Shown here: positions 1 through 6,559 of the stretch, piece by piece
Layout of the letters: every line of letters begins with the position of its first letter
Position numbering within the stretch: the first letter of the stretch is position 1
Assembly: GCA_009774395.1 (NCBI GenBank)
Contig: VSNQ01000126.1
Location: 1 to 13,473 of the forward strand
Source: Lachnospiraceae bacterium
GTDB taxonomy: Bacteria; Bacillota; Clostridia; Lachnospirales; Lachnospiraceae
Length of the DNA: 13,473 nt
Direction: 5' to 3'
Position numbers and translations under genes: made by a program
Notes under the pieces: model-generated
Seen by the model: the letters and a program-made list of their open reading frames with translations, nothing else
What the model was told of the DNA's origin: nothing
Databases searched by the model: none

Positions 1-162
1 CTATGTAATTAATTTTTGAGTGGTGCTATCGGAGAAAAAGACAAGCGGTATTAAAAGTTATTTATTTACAGTTCCTTAGAAAGGAATATCAAATAAAGAG
101 TGAAAAAATTTGACAAAACTTTCACAATTTGTTTGTGCCTTCAGAAAGGAATGGCAAAAAAT

Positions 163-1203
163 ATGGCAAACATCTTAGAAAATAATTTTTCTGATATTTT
201 AAAAACAGATGCCTATGCATTTTTACAATCCAATGAACATCTTGGTAAACACGTAATCCTTTTGGGACTTGCCGGAAGTTATTCTTATGGAACCAACAAT
301 GAAAGCAGTGATATTGATGTACGTGGTGTTGCACTAAACCGCAAGTCTGATTTAATCGGAATGACTTCCTTTGAACAATATGTCGATATTGAAACAGATA
401 CCACAATTTATGGATTAAATAAATTAATTACTTTGCTGTTAAACTGCAATCCCAACACCATTGAATTGCTGGGGCTAAATTCTGAACATTATTTATATCT
501 TAATAATTTTGGTAAAGAACTTATTAGCAATGCCAAATTATTTTTATCCAAACGGGCAATTCAATCTTTTGGTGGTTATGCTGACGCACAGCTTCGCCGT
601 CTTCAAAATGCACTAGCAAGGGACAGCTATCCGCAAAGTGAGAGAGAGCAGCATATTTTTAATTCTGTAAAAAATGCAATGTACGATTTTCAGAAACGCT
701 ATCAACACTTTGAAAATGGTGCAATCCATATCTATATAGACAAAGCTGCCTGCTCTGATTTTGAAACCGAAATTTTTATTGATACCAACCTAACACATTA
801 TCCACTGCGTGATTACCAAAATATCTGGAACGAAATGCATAATATTGTCCGAGATTATGATAAAATTGGCAAGCGCAACCGCAAAAAAGACAGCAATCAC
901 CTCAATAAGCATGCAATGCATTTAATACGCCTTTTTATGATGGCAATTGATATTTTAGAAAAAGGCGAGATTATTACCTACCGCAGTAAAGAACATTTGC
1001 TTCTTTTAGAAATACGCAACGGTGCTTATCAAAAATCTGATGGTACTTTTCGGGAAGAATTTTATGAACTTTTAAATGAATATGAAAACAAACTCGACTA
1101 TGCCGCTGCACACACAACACTTCCCGACAATCCTGATATGGAAGCTGTACAGGCTTATCTAATGTCTGTCAATGAAAAGGTGGTGCATGATGAAATATCG
1201 TGA
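163..1203 (+). CDS. Nucleotidyltransferase of the DNA polymerase beta superfamily, RlaP/YcgL-like (PF10127-type)
   Basis: The frame is open from a GTG at 100. I prefer the ATG at 163 (346 aa) because AAAGGA at 145-150 can serve as ribosome binding site, although the spacing of 12 nt is long; the ATG at 151 abuts that site with no room. Near the N-terminus (about residues 34-55 from this start) is the polymerase-beta nucleotidyltransferase signature: GS (38-39) in LAGSYSYGTNNESSDIDVRG, followed by the metal-binding DxD pair (D50, D52). The remainder is a mostly helical C-terminal half typical of PF10127 proteins. Members of this family are predicted to add nucleotides to RNA ends; some are linked to RNA-repair ligases, but no ligase or RtcB gene is visible here, so the substrate is unknown. 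The 3' end overlaps the start of the following relic by 17 nt. Family assignment is fairly sure, function is inference. Confidence 0.82.
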   Translation: MANILENNFSDILKTDAYAFLQSNEHLGKHVILLGLAGSYSYGTNNESSDIDVRGVALNRKSDLIGMTSFEQYVDIETDTTIYGLNKLITLLLNCNPNTIELLGLNSEHYLYLNNFGKELISNAKLFLSKRAIQSFGGYADAQLRRLQNALARDSYPQSEREQHIFNSVKNAMYDFQKRYQHFENGAIHIYIDKAACSDFETEIFIDTNLTHYPLRDYQNIWNEMHNIVRDYDKIGKRNRKKDSNHLNKHAMHLIRLFMMAIDILEKGEIITYRSKEHLLLLEIRNGAYQKSDGTFREEFYELLNEYENKLDYAAAHTTLPDNPDMEAVQAYLMSVNEKVVHDEIS

Positions 1204-1578
1204 TTTTAATGGAACAATCGAAGAAAAAGAACAAATCCAATGCCACACTTTTTGAATGGGCAAATTCTCCAATAATCTATCGCACAACAGCAGAGTGGGA
1301 GAGTTAATTAATTTATACTGGCAAACAAATTTGTATGTTAATGGTAAAATAGAATTATTAAACAAGTAAACAATTTAATACTCCATTATTTCAAAATAAG
1401 AGGCTTAAAACACAATTGGAATATTGATGTTTCAAGAGGGAGTGGCAACAGTTAAGAAATAATAAAATCAAAATATTATACGCTGCCCAACAATGCGGAC
1501 AATTATCTTGAACAATATCTTGCATACCAACTTACATATGAAATTCAAGAGATTGCAGAAAAGAAAACAACAATGTAG
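1187..1578 (+). pseudogene. Decayed coding relic, product unrecognised
   Basis: A well-placed ribosome binding site (AAAGGTGG, 1176-1183) precedes an ATG at 1187, giving MMKYRDFNGTIEEKEQIQ before a stop at 1253. Protein-like sequence continues in other frames: FEWANSPIIYRTTAEWE from 1251 (stop 1305), ELINLYWQTNLYVNGKIELL from 1301 (stop 1367), then KQFNTPLFQNKRLKTQLEY from 1368 with a TGA at 1425 followed by CFKREWQQLRNNKIKIL (stop 1509), and a last piece NYLEQYLAYQLTYEIQEIAE ending at 1576. The first shift is at a run of five T (1249-1253). I read this as one gene of roughly 130 codons broken by several indels and a nonsense change, once translationally coupled to the nucleotidyltransferase. 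I do not recognise the family. Sequencing error could explain one shift but hardly all of them. Confidence 0.6.
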
Positions 1579-1580
1579 AA

Positions 1581-1763
1581 ATGAAAAAAATATATAAATT
1601 TATTAAGGTGCTGCAAAAGAGTGGTTATTCACGTAAACAACTTACATTTTATTATCATTACTCTATTGGAAACAAAATAAACACATCAAAAACAATCCAT
1701 TTAACAAATTGGCAGGAGATAGAAGATATATTGCAATTGGATAAATTTTTGAGTTTCCCTTAA
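1581..1763 (+). CDS. Hypothetical small protein (60 aa)
   Basis: The frame begins with ATG directly after the last stop of the preceding relic and ends just before the ribosome binding site of the SMI1/KNR4-type gene. The product is basic at its N-terminus (MKKIYKFIKVLQKSGYSRKQ), contains a tyrosine-rich stretch (FYYHY), and ends in NWQEIEDILQLDKFLSF. I see no signal peptide, membrane segment or known motif. No convincing ribosome binding site precedes it, so it may be a further fragment of the decayed gene rather than an independent gene. Confidence 0.35.
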   Translation: MKKIYKFIKVLQKSGYSRKQLTFYYHYSIGNKINTSKTIHLTNWQEIEDILQLDKFLSFP

Positions 1764-1782
1764 AATTTTAGGAGGTTACAAA

Positions 1783-2353
1783 ATGACAATTGAACAACAA
1801 AAACAATTCATTCAAGATTTCTTTGAAAAGTATTATGCCAAACAGGCAGCAATTTGTGAAACAGCCCTAATGCTTCCAGATGTTCCACAACTTATGCTGG
1901 CAGAAGGCGCTGATTCCAACGAGGAATGGAACAAATGGAAATTAATCCCTTCAACTATTACAGAAAAAGATATTGCTGCCTTAGAAAAACAGCTAGGTGT
2001 TTCCTTGCCCAATATTCTAAAAATCTTTTTTACCACCTATTTTCATTTTTTTTGACTATCCAGTAGGGCGGCATTCTATTGATGAACCGTTTGAAGCAAT
2101 ACAAAATGCATGGAATCCACTTCTTATAAAAGCAGGATATCTGCCGTTTACATGGGATAAGGATGGATACTTTATTCGATGCATTGATTTAGTAAATATC
2201 CCGGATGAAAACGCATGTAAAATATGTCAGATTGATCATGAAATTCTCTTTGATTTTGATGAAGAATCCGAAATCAGCAGAGAAGAAATTGCAGATAAAA
2301 TGGAAGTAATCGCAGATAATTTTTTACAATATCTTAATCATATTATTCAATAA
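1783..2353 (+). pseudogene. SMI1/KNR4 (SUKH)-type protein, frameshifted in a T8 run
   Basis: A strong ribosome binding site (AGGAGG, 1770-1775) precedes the ATG at 1783. The first 90 codons include ITEKDIAALEKQLGVSLP, the characteristic N-terminal pattern of SMI1/KNR4 domains, at about residues 59-76. The frame stops at TGA 2053-2055, inside a run of eight T (2046-2053). Shifting frame there gives 100 further residues to a TAA at 2351-2353, beginning FDYPVGRHSIDEPFEAIQNA and including LPFTWDKDGYFIRCIDL and IDHEILFDFDEE, which continues the same domain. A nine-T run would give one intact protein of about 190 aa. SUKH-type proteins are often immunity proteins to secreted toxins, but no toxin gene is present here. 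It may be a true pseudogene, a homopolymer sequencing error, or a gene read through by polymerase slippage. Confidence 0.75.
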
Positions 2354-2405
2354 ATTAATAATAAATTATACTAATGAACACTTATATTTGCCAAACAATT
2401 TCACC

Positions 2406-2445
2406 AGCCGCACGCCGCAAAGCGGCAATTTTCCTTTGTGCGGCT
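2406..2445 (+). terminator. GC-rich nested hairpin, probable terminator of the left plus-strand block
   Basis: AGCCGCAC (2406-2413) pairs with GTGCGGCT (2438-2445). Inside it is a compact GCCGC-AAA-GCGGC hairpin (2414-2426) followed by a T-rich tail (AATTTTCCTTT). It lies about 50 nt after the stop of the SMI1/KNR4-type frame, in the convergent gap with ribU. The inner hairpin plus tail looks like an intrinsic terminator on the plus strand; the outer stem could act in either direction. Confidence 0.6.
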
Positions 2446-2456
2446 GTATTCATATT

Positions 2457-2495
2457 GTTATAATAAGCACTTGTCTTTTTGACGCTTATTATAAC
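2457..2495 (-). terminator. Perfect 12-bp hairpin at the end of ribU
   Basis: GTTATAATAAGC (2457-2468) and GCTTATTATAAC (2484-2495) form a perfect 12-bp inverted repeat with a 15-nt loop. It starts three nucleotides after the ribU stop codon. On the minus strand the loop can form a further GTC/GAC mini-stem. There is no clear U-tract after it, so it may work together with the GC-rich hairpin further on, or protect the 3' end. Confidence 0.5.
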
Positions 2496-2498
2496 AGA

Positions 2499-3227
2499 CT
2501 ATTTTAAACAGTAAATCATTACAATACATAATAATATAATCACAAATGCAATACTAAAAATTCCTTTATTTATCCGTATTTTTTCATTAAAATTTTTATT
2601 TATATCACTGATTTTATTTTCCTTATTTGTTGGATTATCTACAATATTTTTTCTAATTCTTTCTTTATTTTCATTATCTGACGGTGCTGATTCTATTAAG
2701 TTAGAGCGACGCAGGGCAGTAACGACAGGTTTATATAGCAGCATTGTAAACCCTGCGTTTAGACCACCTTTAATACAATTAAACGGTAAAAATGCAGTAA
2801 GCAACAGCTTTGCGATTTCCTCTCTTGAATAGCCCATATATATCGGCGCAATATAATAATTCCAGAGCATCATCACCGCAATCATACCTCCCCATCCACA
2901 CAATAACCCAATAACAGCACCAGCAGCTTTACGCTTTTTTTGATAAATAAAAGCGGCAGTGCAGGCAAAAGTGCAGCTTGAAATTACATTCATAAGAAAG
3001 CCCAATATACCAGTCTGACTTGTTGTTATCATCTGGGCAAATGATACAATCAATGTAATTATTAACGAAGCAAGTGGGTCATAAATTAATCCGCCGATTA
3101 CAATAATAATATCTTTTGGATCGTACTTTAGAAAGAGTACGAGAGGAATACGCCCAATAGCAGCAGCAATATATGCCAGAGCACAGAGCATCCCAATTGT
3201 TGTGAGTTTCTTTGTTTTACAATTCAT
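2499..3227 (-). CDS. ribU: Riboflavin ECF transporter substrate-binding (S) component RibU, with C-terminal extension
   Basis: The product is the membrane S component that binds riboflavin and couples to the shared EcfA/EcfA'/EcfT energising module, which is not in this window. The frame is open from 3296, but the ATG at 3227 is the likely start because GGAGGT (3234-3239) sits 6 nt upstream; this gives 242 aa. Residues 1-173 are very hydrophobic with several membrane helices, starting TTIGMLCALAYIAAAIGRIP and including YDPKDIIIVIGGLIYDPLAS, as in RibU-like S components. The assignment to riboflavin rests mainly on the FMN riboswitch in its own leader. Unusually, residues about 174-221 form a charged, Asn/Lys/Glu-rich linker followed by another hydrophobic helix (223-240); S components of this type normally end near residue 190-200. 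The gene is probably repressed when FMN is plentiful. Confidence 0.88.
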   Translation of the reverse strand: MNCKTKKLTTIGMLCALAYIAAAIGRIPLVLFLKYDPKDIIIVIGGLIYDPLASLIITLIVSFAQMITTSQTGILGFLMNVISSCTFACTAAFIYQKKRKAAGAVIGLLCGWGGMIAVMMLWNYYIAPIYMGYSREEIAKLLLTAFLPFNCIKGGLNAGFTMLLYKPVVTALRRSNLIESAPSDNENKERIRKNIVDNPTNKENKISDINKNFNEKIRINKGIFSIAFVIILLCIVMIYCLK

Positions 3228-3304
3228 ATTTTTACCTCCAAAATACTGTTGTATTACATTAAATATAATTAATGTAACCTGGTTCTTTTTGCACAAATTT
3301 GCGC

Positions 3305-3385
3305 AATCGAGTAGAGAAAATTCGTTTCCCTGCTCATACGTCAGGCACTTGTCAGCTATATTGATATTCTTTGTTTAAGTGCCTG
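3305..3385 (-). repeat. Copy 2 of a duplicated two-stem RNA-like motif in the ribU leader
   Basis: On the minus strand this unit has a perfect 9-bp stem (AAGTGCCTG on the plus strand at 3377-3385, CAGGCACTT at 3342-3350), then exactly 6 nt, then a second stem element running from GAGCAGG (3335-3329) to CTCGATT (3311-3305). It matches copy 1 at 3579-3648 in order, spacing and core sequence, while the first stem differs in sequence but still pairs. It begins right after the tail of the leader terminator and ends about 80 nt before the ribU start. I do not recognise it as a known RNA family. Confidence 0.6.
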
Positions 3386-3392
3386 TAAGCAT

Positions 3393-3432
3393 AAAAATAA
3401 CACCTGAAAAAACGAATGCCTTTCAGATGTTA
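3393..3432 (-). terminator. Intrinsic terminator inside the ribU leader
   Basis: On the minus strand TAACATCTGAAA (3432-3421), an 11-nt loop and TTTCAGGTGTTA (3409-3398) form a 12-bp stem with one U-G pair, followed at once by TTTTT (3397-3393). This is a well-formed intrinsic terminator upstream of the coding sequence. It lies about 230 nt after the FMN aptamer, unusually far for a riboswitch expression platform. It is the best candidate for the attenuation point. Confidence 0.72.
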
Positions 3433-3439
3433 ATAAATT

Positions 3440-3472
3440 AGGAACAATAAAAATAACTTTTTAATTGTTCCT
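3440..3472 (-). other. 9-bp hairpin in the ribU leader
   Basis: AGGAACAAT (3440-3448) and ATTGTTCCT (3464-3472) form a perfect 9-bp inverted repeat with a 15-nt AT-rich loop. It lies between the long hairpin at 3475-3556 and the leader terminator. Role unknown; it could be part of an alternative fold controlling the terminator. Confidence 0.5.
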
Positions 3473-3474
3473 TA

Positions 3475-3556
3475 GGTGTATTGAAATGTCAATCAGAGCA
3501 GATGGACAAAAAAAGAGTGCAAAAAGCCAGCTAAAGACTGACCATTTCAACACACC
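3475..3556 (-). other. Long 17-bp hairpin in the ribU leader
   Basis: On the minus strand GGTGTGTTGAAATGGTCA (3556-3539) can pair with TGACATTTCAATACACC (3491-3475): 17 bp with one bulged G and one G-U pair, enclosing 47 nt. The G-U pair is an A-C mismatch in the opposite-strand transcript, which suggests selection on minus-strand RNA. It sits between the first copy of the duplicated motif and the leader terminator. Confidence 0.55.
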
Positions 3557-3578
3557 TTCTTTAATCCAGACTTTAAAT

Positions 3579-3648
3579 AATCGAGAGAGAAGATTTATCT
3601 TCCTGCTCGTGTGCCGCCAATGTGCCATGCATTTCCTCTGTATTGGCG
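3579..3648 (-). repeat. Copy 1 of a duplicated two-stem RNA-like motif, directly after the FMN aptamer
   Basis: On the minus strand a 7-bp stem (plus-strand ATTGGCG 3642-3648 with CGCCAAT 3615-3621) is followed by 6 nt and then GAGCAGG (3608-3602), a small GAAGA/TCTTC hairpin, and CTCTCTCGATT (to 3579). The same order and the same 6-nt spacing recur at 3305-3385. The preceding sequence TTATTTTGTGC also resembles the TTATTTTTATGC that precedes copy 2. It begins about 12 nt after the FMN aptamer. Confidence 0.6.
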
Positions 3649-3660
3649 TATGCACAAAAT

Positions 3661-3754
3661 AACTGTCGGTTTTGGAATTTCACCAAATCCTGCGCCTTTG
3701 CGCCTGCGGACTTTAACCGCCGGTCGGGAATCTCACCCTGCCCTGAAGACATTG
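3661..3754 (-). promoter_or_regulatory. FMN riboswitch (RFN element) aptamer
   Basis: Read on the minus strand the segment carries the conserved blocks of the RFN element in order: GTCTTCAGGGCAGGGTGA, ATTCCCGACCGGCGGT, AAAGTCCGC, a GGCGC...GCGC variable arm, GGATTTGGTGAAATTCC and ACCGACAGT. RFN elements bind flavin mononucleotide and reduce expression of riboflavin synthesis or uptake genes. The only downstream gene in the same orientation is the ECF S component at 2499-3227, which supports calling it ribU. The aptamer itself looks complete; what is atypical is the length of the leader after it. Confidence 0.96.
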
Positions 3755-3777
3755 TTCTATTCAGTTTTATTTTTTAA

Positions 3778-3806
3778 ATTATACCATTTGCATATTCAAA
3801 ATGCAA
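3778..3806 (-). promoter_or_regulatory. Sigma-A-type promoter of the ribU transcript
   Basis: On the minus strand TTGCAT (3806-3801) and TATAAT (3783-3778) are separated by exactly 17 nt, with an extended TG two bases before the -10 box. Transcription would start near 3771, about 17 nt before the FMN aptamer and about 540 nt before the ribU start codon. Confidence 0.8.
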
Positions 3807-3906
3807 CAAAAATATAACTGATTTCTAAAAATATCACAACTTCGTTTTGGTGAATTGTAATGTTTCAAGCCATGCAAAACCACTTTATGGTTTCAAAGAC
3901 ACATAT

Positions 3907-3970
3907 ACTACATAACACCAGAATTTATCGTACTGCACTGGATAAACGCATATAGCTGGCGTTATGTAGT
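3907..3970 (-). other. 15-bp stem-loop downstream of gyrA
   Basis: On the minus strand ACTACATAACGCCAG (3970-3956) pairs with CTGGTGTTATGTAGT (3921-3907), with one G-U pair and a 34-nt loop that holds an inner TTTATC/GATAAA stem. In the opposite strand's RNA the same position would be an A-C mismatch, so a minus-strand transcript is favoured. It lies about 36 nt after the gyrA stop and could end or protect the gyrBA message, although no U-tract follows. The rest of 3807-4005 shows no gene. Confidence 0.55.
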
Positions 3971-4005
3971 CAGGTAAAAATTAAAAATGCTGCATAAAGA
4001 AATGT

Positions 4006-6522
4006 TTATTCTTCTGTTTCCAAATCCACAACTTGTTCTAATGCTTCCTCAACATCTTCAAATTCCTGCGTTCCGTCGGAAAGTTTCTCGCGTACTTTTG
4101 CAATCTTTGCAACAACTACGCCATCATCCAGGTTAATCATTTTTACGCCAGAGGTATTGCGCCCTATGGTTGAAATATCGTTGACAAGCATCTGAATAAT
4201 TACGCCTTCTGTTGTAATCATCATAATTTCGTTGTCATTTTTTACAGCCTTGACACCGACAACATTTCCTGTTTTCTCAGCGATACGATAGCACTTTACG
4301 CCTTTTCCGCCGCGTTTTTGAACGGTAAATTCATTAAGCCCTGTCCGTTTACCCATGCCTTTTTCTGATACAACAAGCAGGGAATCACCTTGCGTATTTA
4401 ACTGCATACCGACAATTTCATCATCGTCATCAAGATTCATACCAATAACGCCCATTGCACCTCTGCCCATGGAGCGAACATCTGTTTCTCTAAAGCGGAT
4501 GCACATTCCATATTTTGTAACTAAGAAAATTTCAGAGTTTTCATCGGTTACTTTTACTTCAATTAACTCATCATCATCGCGCAGCGAAATAGCGGCAAGA
4601 CCTGTTTTGCGCACATTAGAAAATTCCATAATCGGTGTTTTCTTTGCAATTCCCTTTTTTGTAATCATAAATAAATGTTTACCGTCTTCATACTCATGAA
4701 TTGGTATCATTGCGGAAATTTTTTCGCCAGGATTTAATTGTAATAGATTGACAATTGCTGTTCCTCTTGCCGTTCTTCCTGCTTCTGGAATTTCATATGC
4801 CTTTAAGCGGTATACACGCCCAAAATTTGTGAAAAACATTAGATAATGATGCGTATTCGTCATCAACAAATCTTCGATATAGTCATCATCAATTGTTGCC
4901 ATTCCCTTAATACCACGTCCGCCGCGATGCTGCGTCTTAAAATTATCCACAGTCATACGCTTAATATAGCCAAGGCTTGTCATTGCGATAACAGTATTGC
5001 CGCGTGGGATCAAATCCTCCAAATTAATCTCGGATTCGTCATAGCCGAATTTCGTCCGCCTGTCGTCGCCGTATTTTACCGAAATCATCATAATTTCTTC
5101 TTTGATCACACCAAGCAGCCGTTTTTTATCTGCTAAAATCGCTTTATACTCCTTAATCTTTTCCAAAAGTTCTGCGTGTTCAGCTTCAAGTTTTTCCCGT
5201 TCCAAACCAGTTAATGCACGCAAACGCATATCAACGATCGCTTGTGCCTGCATATCAGTCAGTCCAAAACGCTCAATTAATCCTTCTTTCGCAGTCTGTG
5301 TATTAGCACTCGAGCGAATAATACGGATGACTTCATCAATATTGTCAAGGGCAATCAGCAGACCCTGCAAAATATGATCACGTTCCTCCGCCTTATTCAG
5401 ATCATATTGTGTTCTGCGGGTAACAACCTCCTCCTGATGTAAAATGTAATGGGTTAGAATATCTTTTAAATTCATAACCTTTGGCTGATTATTCACCAAT
5501 GCAAGCATAATCACGCCGAAGCTGTCTTGAAGCTGTGTATGTTTGTAGAGCTGATTTAAAATAACATTTGCATTGACATCTTTACGTAATTCAATACAGA
5601 TACGCATACCTTCTCTGTCAGATTCGTCACGCAGTTCTGTAATGCCGTCAATTCTTTTTTCCTTAACAAGTTCCGCAATTTTCTCGATTAATCTTGCCTT
5701 ATTTACCATAAAAGGAAGCTCTGTAACAATAATGCGGTTTTTGCCGTTTGGCATGGCTTCAATGTCCGTTACGCTACGCACGCGAATTTTTCCACGTCCG
5801 GTACGATAAGCCTCCTCTACACCGCGCGTGCCAAGAATAATGCCGCCTGTGGGAAAATCAGGCCCTTTGATTATCGGCAGCAATTCGTCAATTTCTGTTT
5901 CTCTGTCCTCCAGCACACGATTATCAATAATTTTTACAACCGCCGCAATCACTTCTCTTAAATTGTGGGGTGGGATATTCGTAGCCATACCCACAGCAAT
6001 ACCCTGAGTACCATTTACCAGCAGATTGGGATAGCGGCTGGGCAATACTACAGGCTCTTTTTCTGTTTCATCGAAGTTCGGCTCGAAATCTACGGTATTT
6101 TTATTGATATCTGCCAACAATTCCATAGAAATTTTGCTTAATCTTGCTTCTGTGTAACGCATAGCAGCCGCGCCGTCGCCATCCACCGAGCCGAAATTTC
6201 CATGACCATCAACCAATGGATAGCGTGTAGACCATTCCTGCGCCATATTCACCAGCGCACCGTAGATAGAACTATCGCCGTGAGGATGATATTTACCCAT
6301 TGTATCACCGACAATACGCGCACACTTACGATGCGGCTTGTCAGGACCATTATTTAATTCAATCATGGAATAAAGCACCCTGCGCTGTACTGGTTTTAAT
6401 CCGTCTCGTACATCAGGCAGAGCACGGGAAGCAATTACACTCATCGCATATTCAATATACGATTTCTCCATTGTTTTCTGCAAATCGACTTCCTGTATTT
6501 TGTCAAAAACTGTATCGTCCAT
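4006..6522 (-). CDS. gyrA: DNA gyrase subunit A
   Basis: GyrA is the DNA cleavage and wrapping subunit of gyrase, which introduces negative supercoils as an A2B2 complex with GyrB. The frame extends to 6624, but the extension lies in a hairpin-rich spacer; the ATG at 6522 gives 838 aa starting MDDTVFDKIQEVDLQ, with a GGGGG element 7-8 nt upstream. Visible landmarks: the N-terminal IEYAMSVIASRALPDVRDGL block (about 23-42), the resistance-determining segment HPHGDSSIYGALVNMAQEW (79-97), the catalytic tyrosine Y123 in AAMRYTEARLS, and the C-terminal beta-pinwheel with the GyrA box QHRGGRG (531-537) and a second QKRGGKG (736-742). The residue equivalent to E. coli Asp87 is Gly88. The tail is acidic (EEALEQVVDLETEE). 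The whole protein appears intact. Confidence 0.98.
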   Translation of the reverse strand: MDDTVFDKIQEVDLQKTMEKSYIEYAMSVIASRALPDVRDGLKPVQRRVLYSMIELNNGPDKPHRKCARIVGDTMGKYHPHGDSSIYGALVNMAQEWSTRYPLVDGHGNFGSVDGDGAAAMRYTEARLSKISMELLADINKNTVDFEPNFDETEKEPVVLPSRYPNLLVNGTQGIAVGMATNIPPHNLREVIAAVVKIIDNRVLEDRETEIDELLPIIKGPDFPTGGIILGTRGVEEAYRTGRGKIRVRSVTDIEAMPNGKNRIIVTELPFMVNKARLIEKIAELVKEKRIDGITELRDESDREGMRICIELRKDVNANVILNQLYKHTQLQDSFGVIMLALVNNQPKVMNLKDILTHYILHQEEVVTRRTQYDLNKAEERDHILQGLLIALDNIDEVIRIIRSSANTQTAKEGLIERFGLTDMQAQAIVDMRLRALTGLEREKLEAEHAELLEKIKEYKAILADKKRLLGVIKEEIMMISVKYGDDRRTKFGYDESEINLEDLIPRGNTVIAMTSLGYIKRMTVDNFKTQHRGGRGIKGMATIDDDYIEDLLMTNTHHYLMFFTNFGRVYRLKAYEIPEAGRTARGTAIVNLLQLNPGEKISAMIPIHEYEDGKHLFMITKKGIAKKTPIMEFSNVRKTGLAAISLRDDDELIEVKVTDENSEIFLVTKYGMCIRFRETDVRSMGRGAMGVIGMNLDDDDEIVGMQLNTQGDSLLVVSEKGMGKRTGLNEFTVQKRGGKGVKCYRIAEKTGNVVGVKAVKNDNEIMMITTEGVIIQMLVNDISTIGRNTSGVKMINLDDGVVVAKIAKVREKLSDGTQEFEDVEEALEQVVDLETEE

Positions 6523-6559
6523 AGTCAACCCCCATTCTTGGACAGCTATTGCTAAATAA

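Noticed and set aside
110..138. TTGACA as -35 box of a promoter for the nucleotidyltransferase gene
   Set aside because: There is no acceptable -10 box 16-18 nt downstream (TTGTGC at that place). I see nothing else definable in 1-162 apart from a small TTCCTT/AAGGAA hairpin.
3305..3385. Known riboswitch classes (tetrahydrofolate, manganese, preQ1, fluoride) or a small ribozyme for the repeated leader motif
   Set aside because: Conserved core sequences of those classes as I remember them do not match on either strand; a covariance-model scan would be needed to be certain.
3465..3817. Overlapping plus-strand ORFs across the ribU leader
   Set aside because: They run antisense through the FMN aptamer and leader hairpins, have no ribosome binding site and no recognisable protein pattern.
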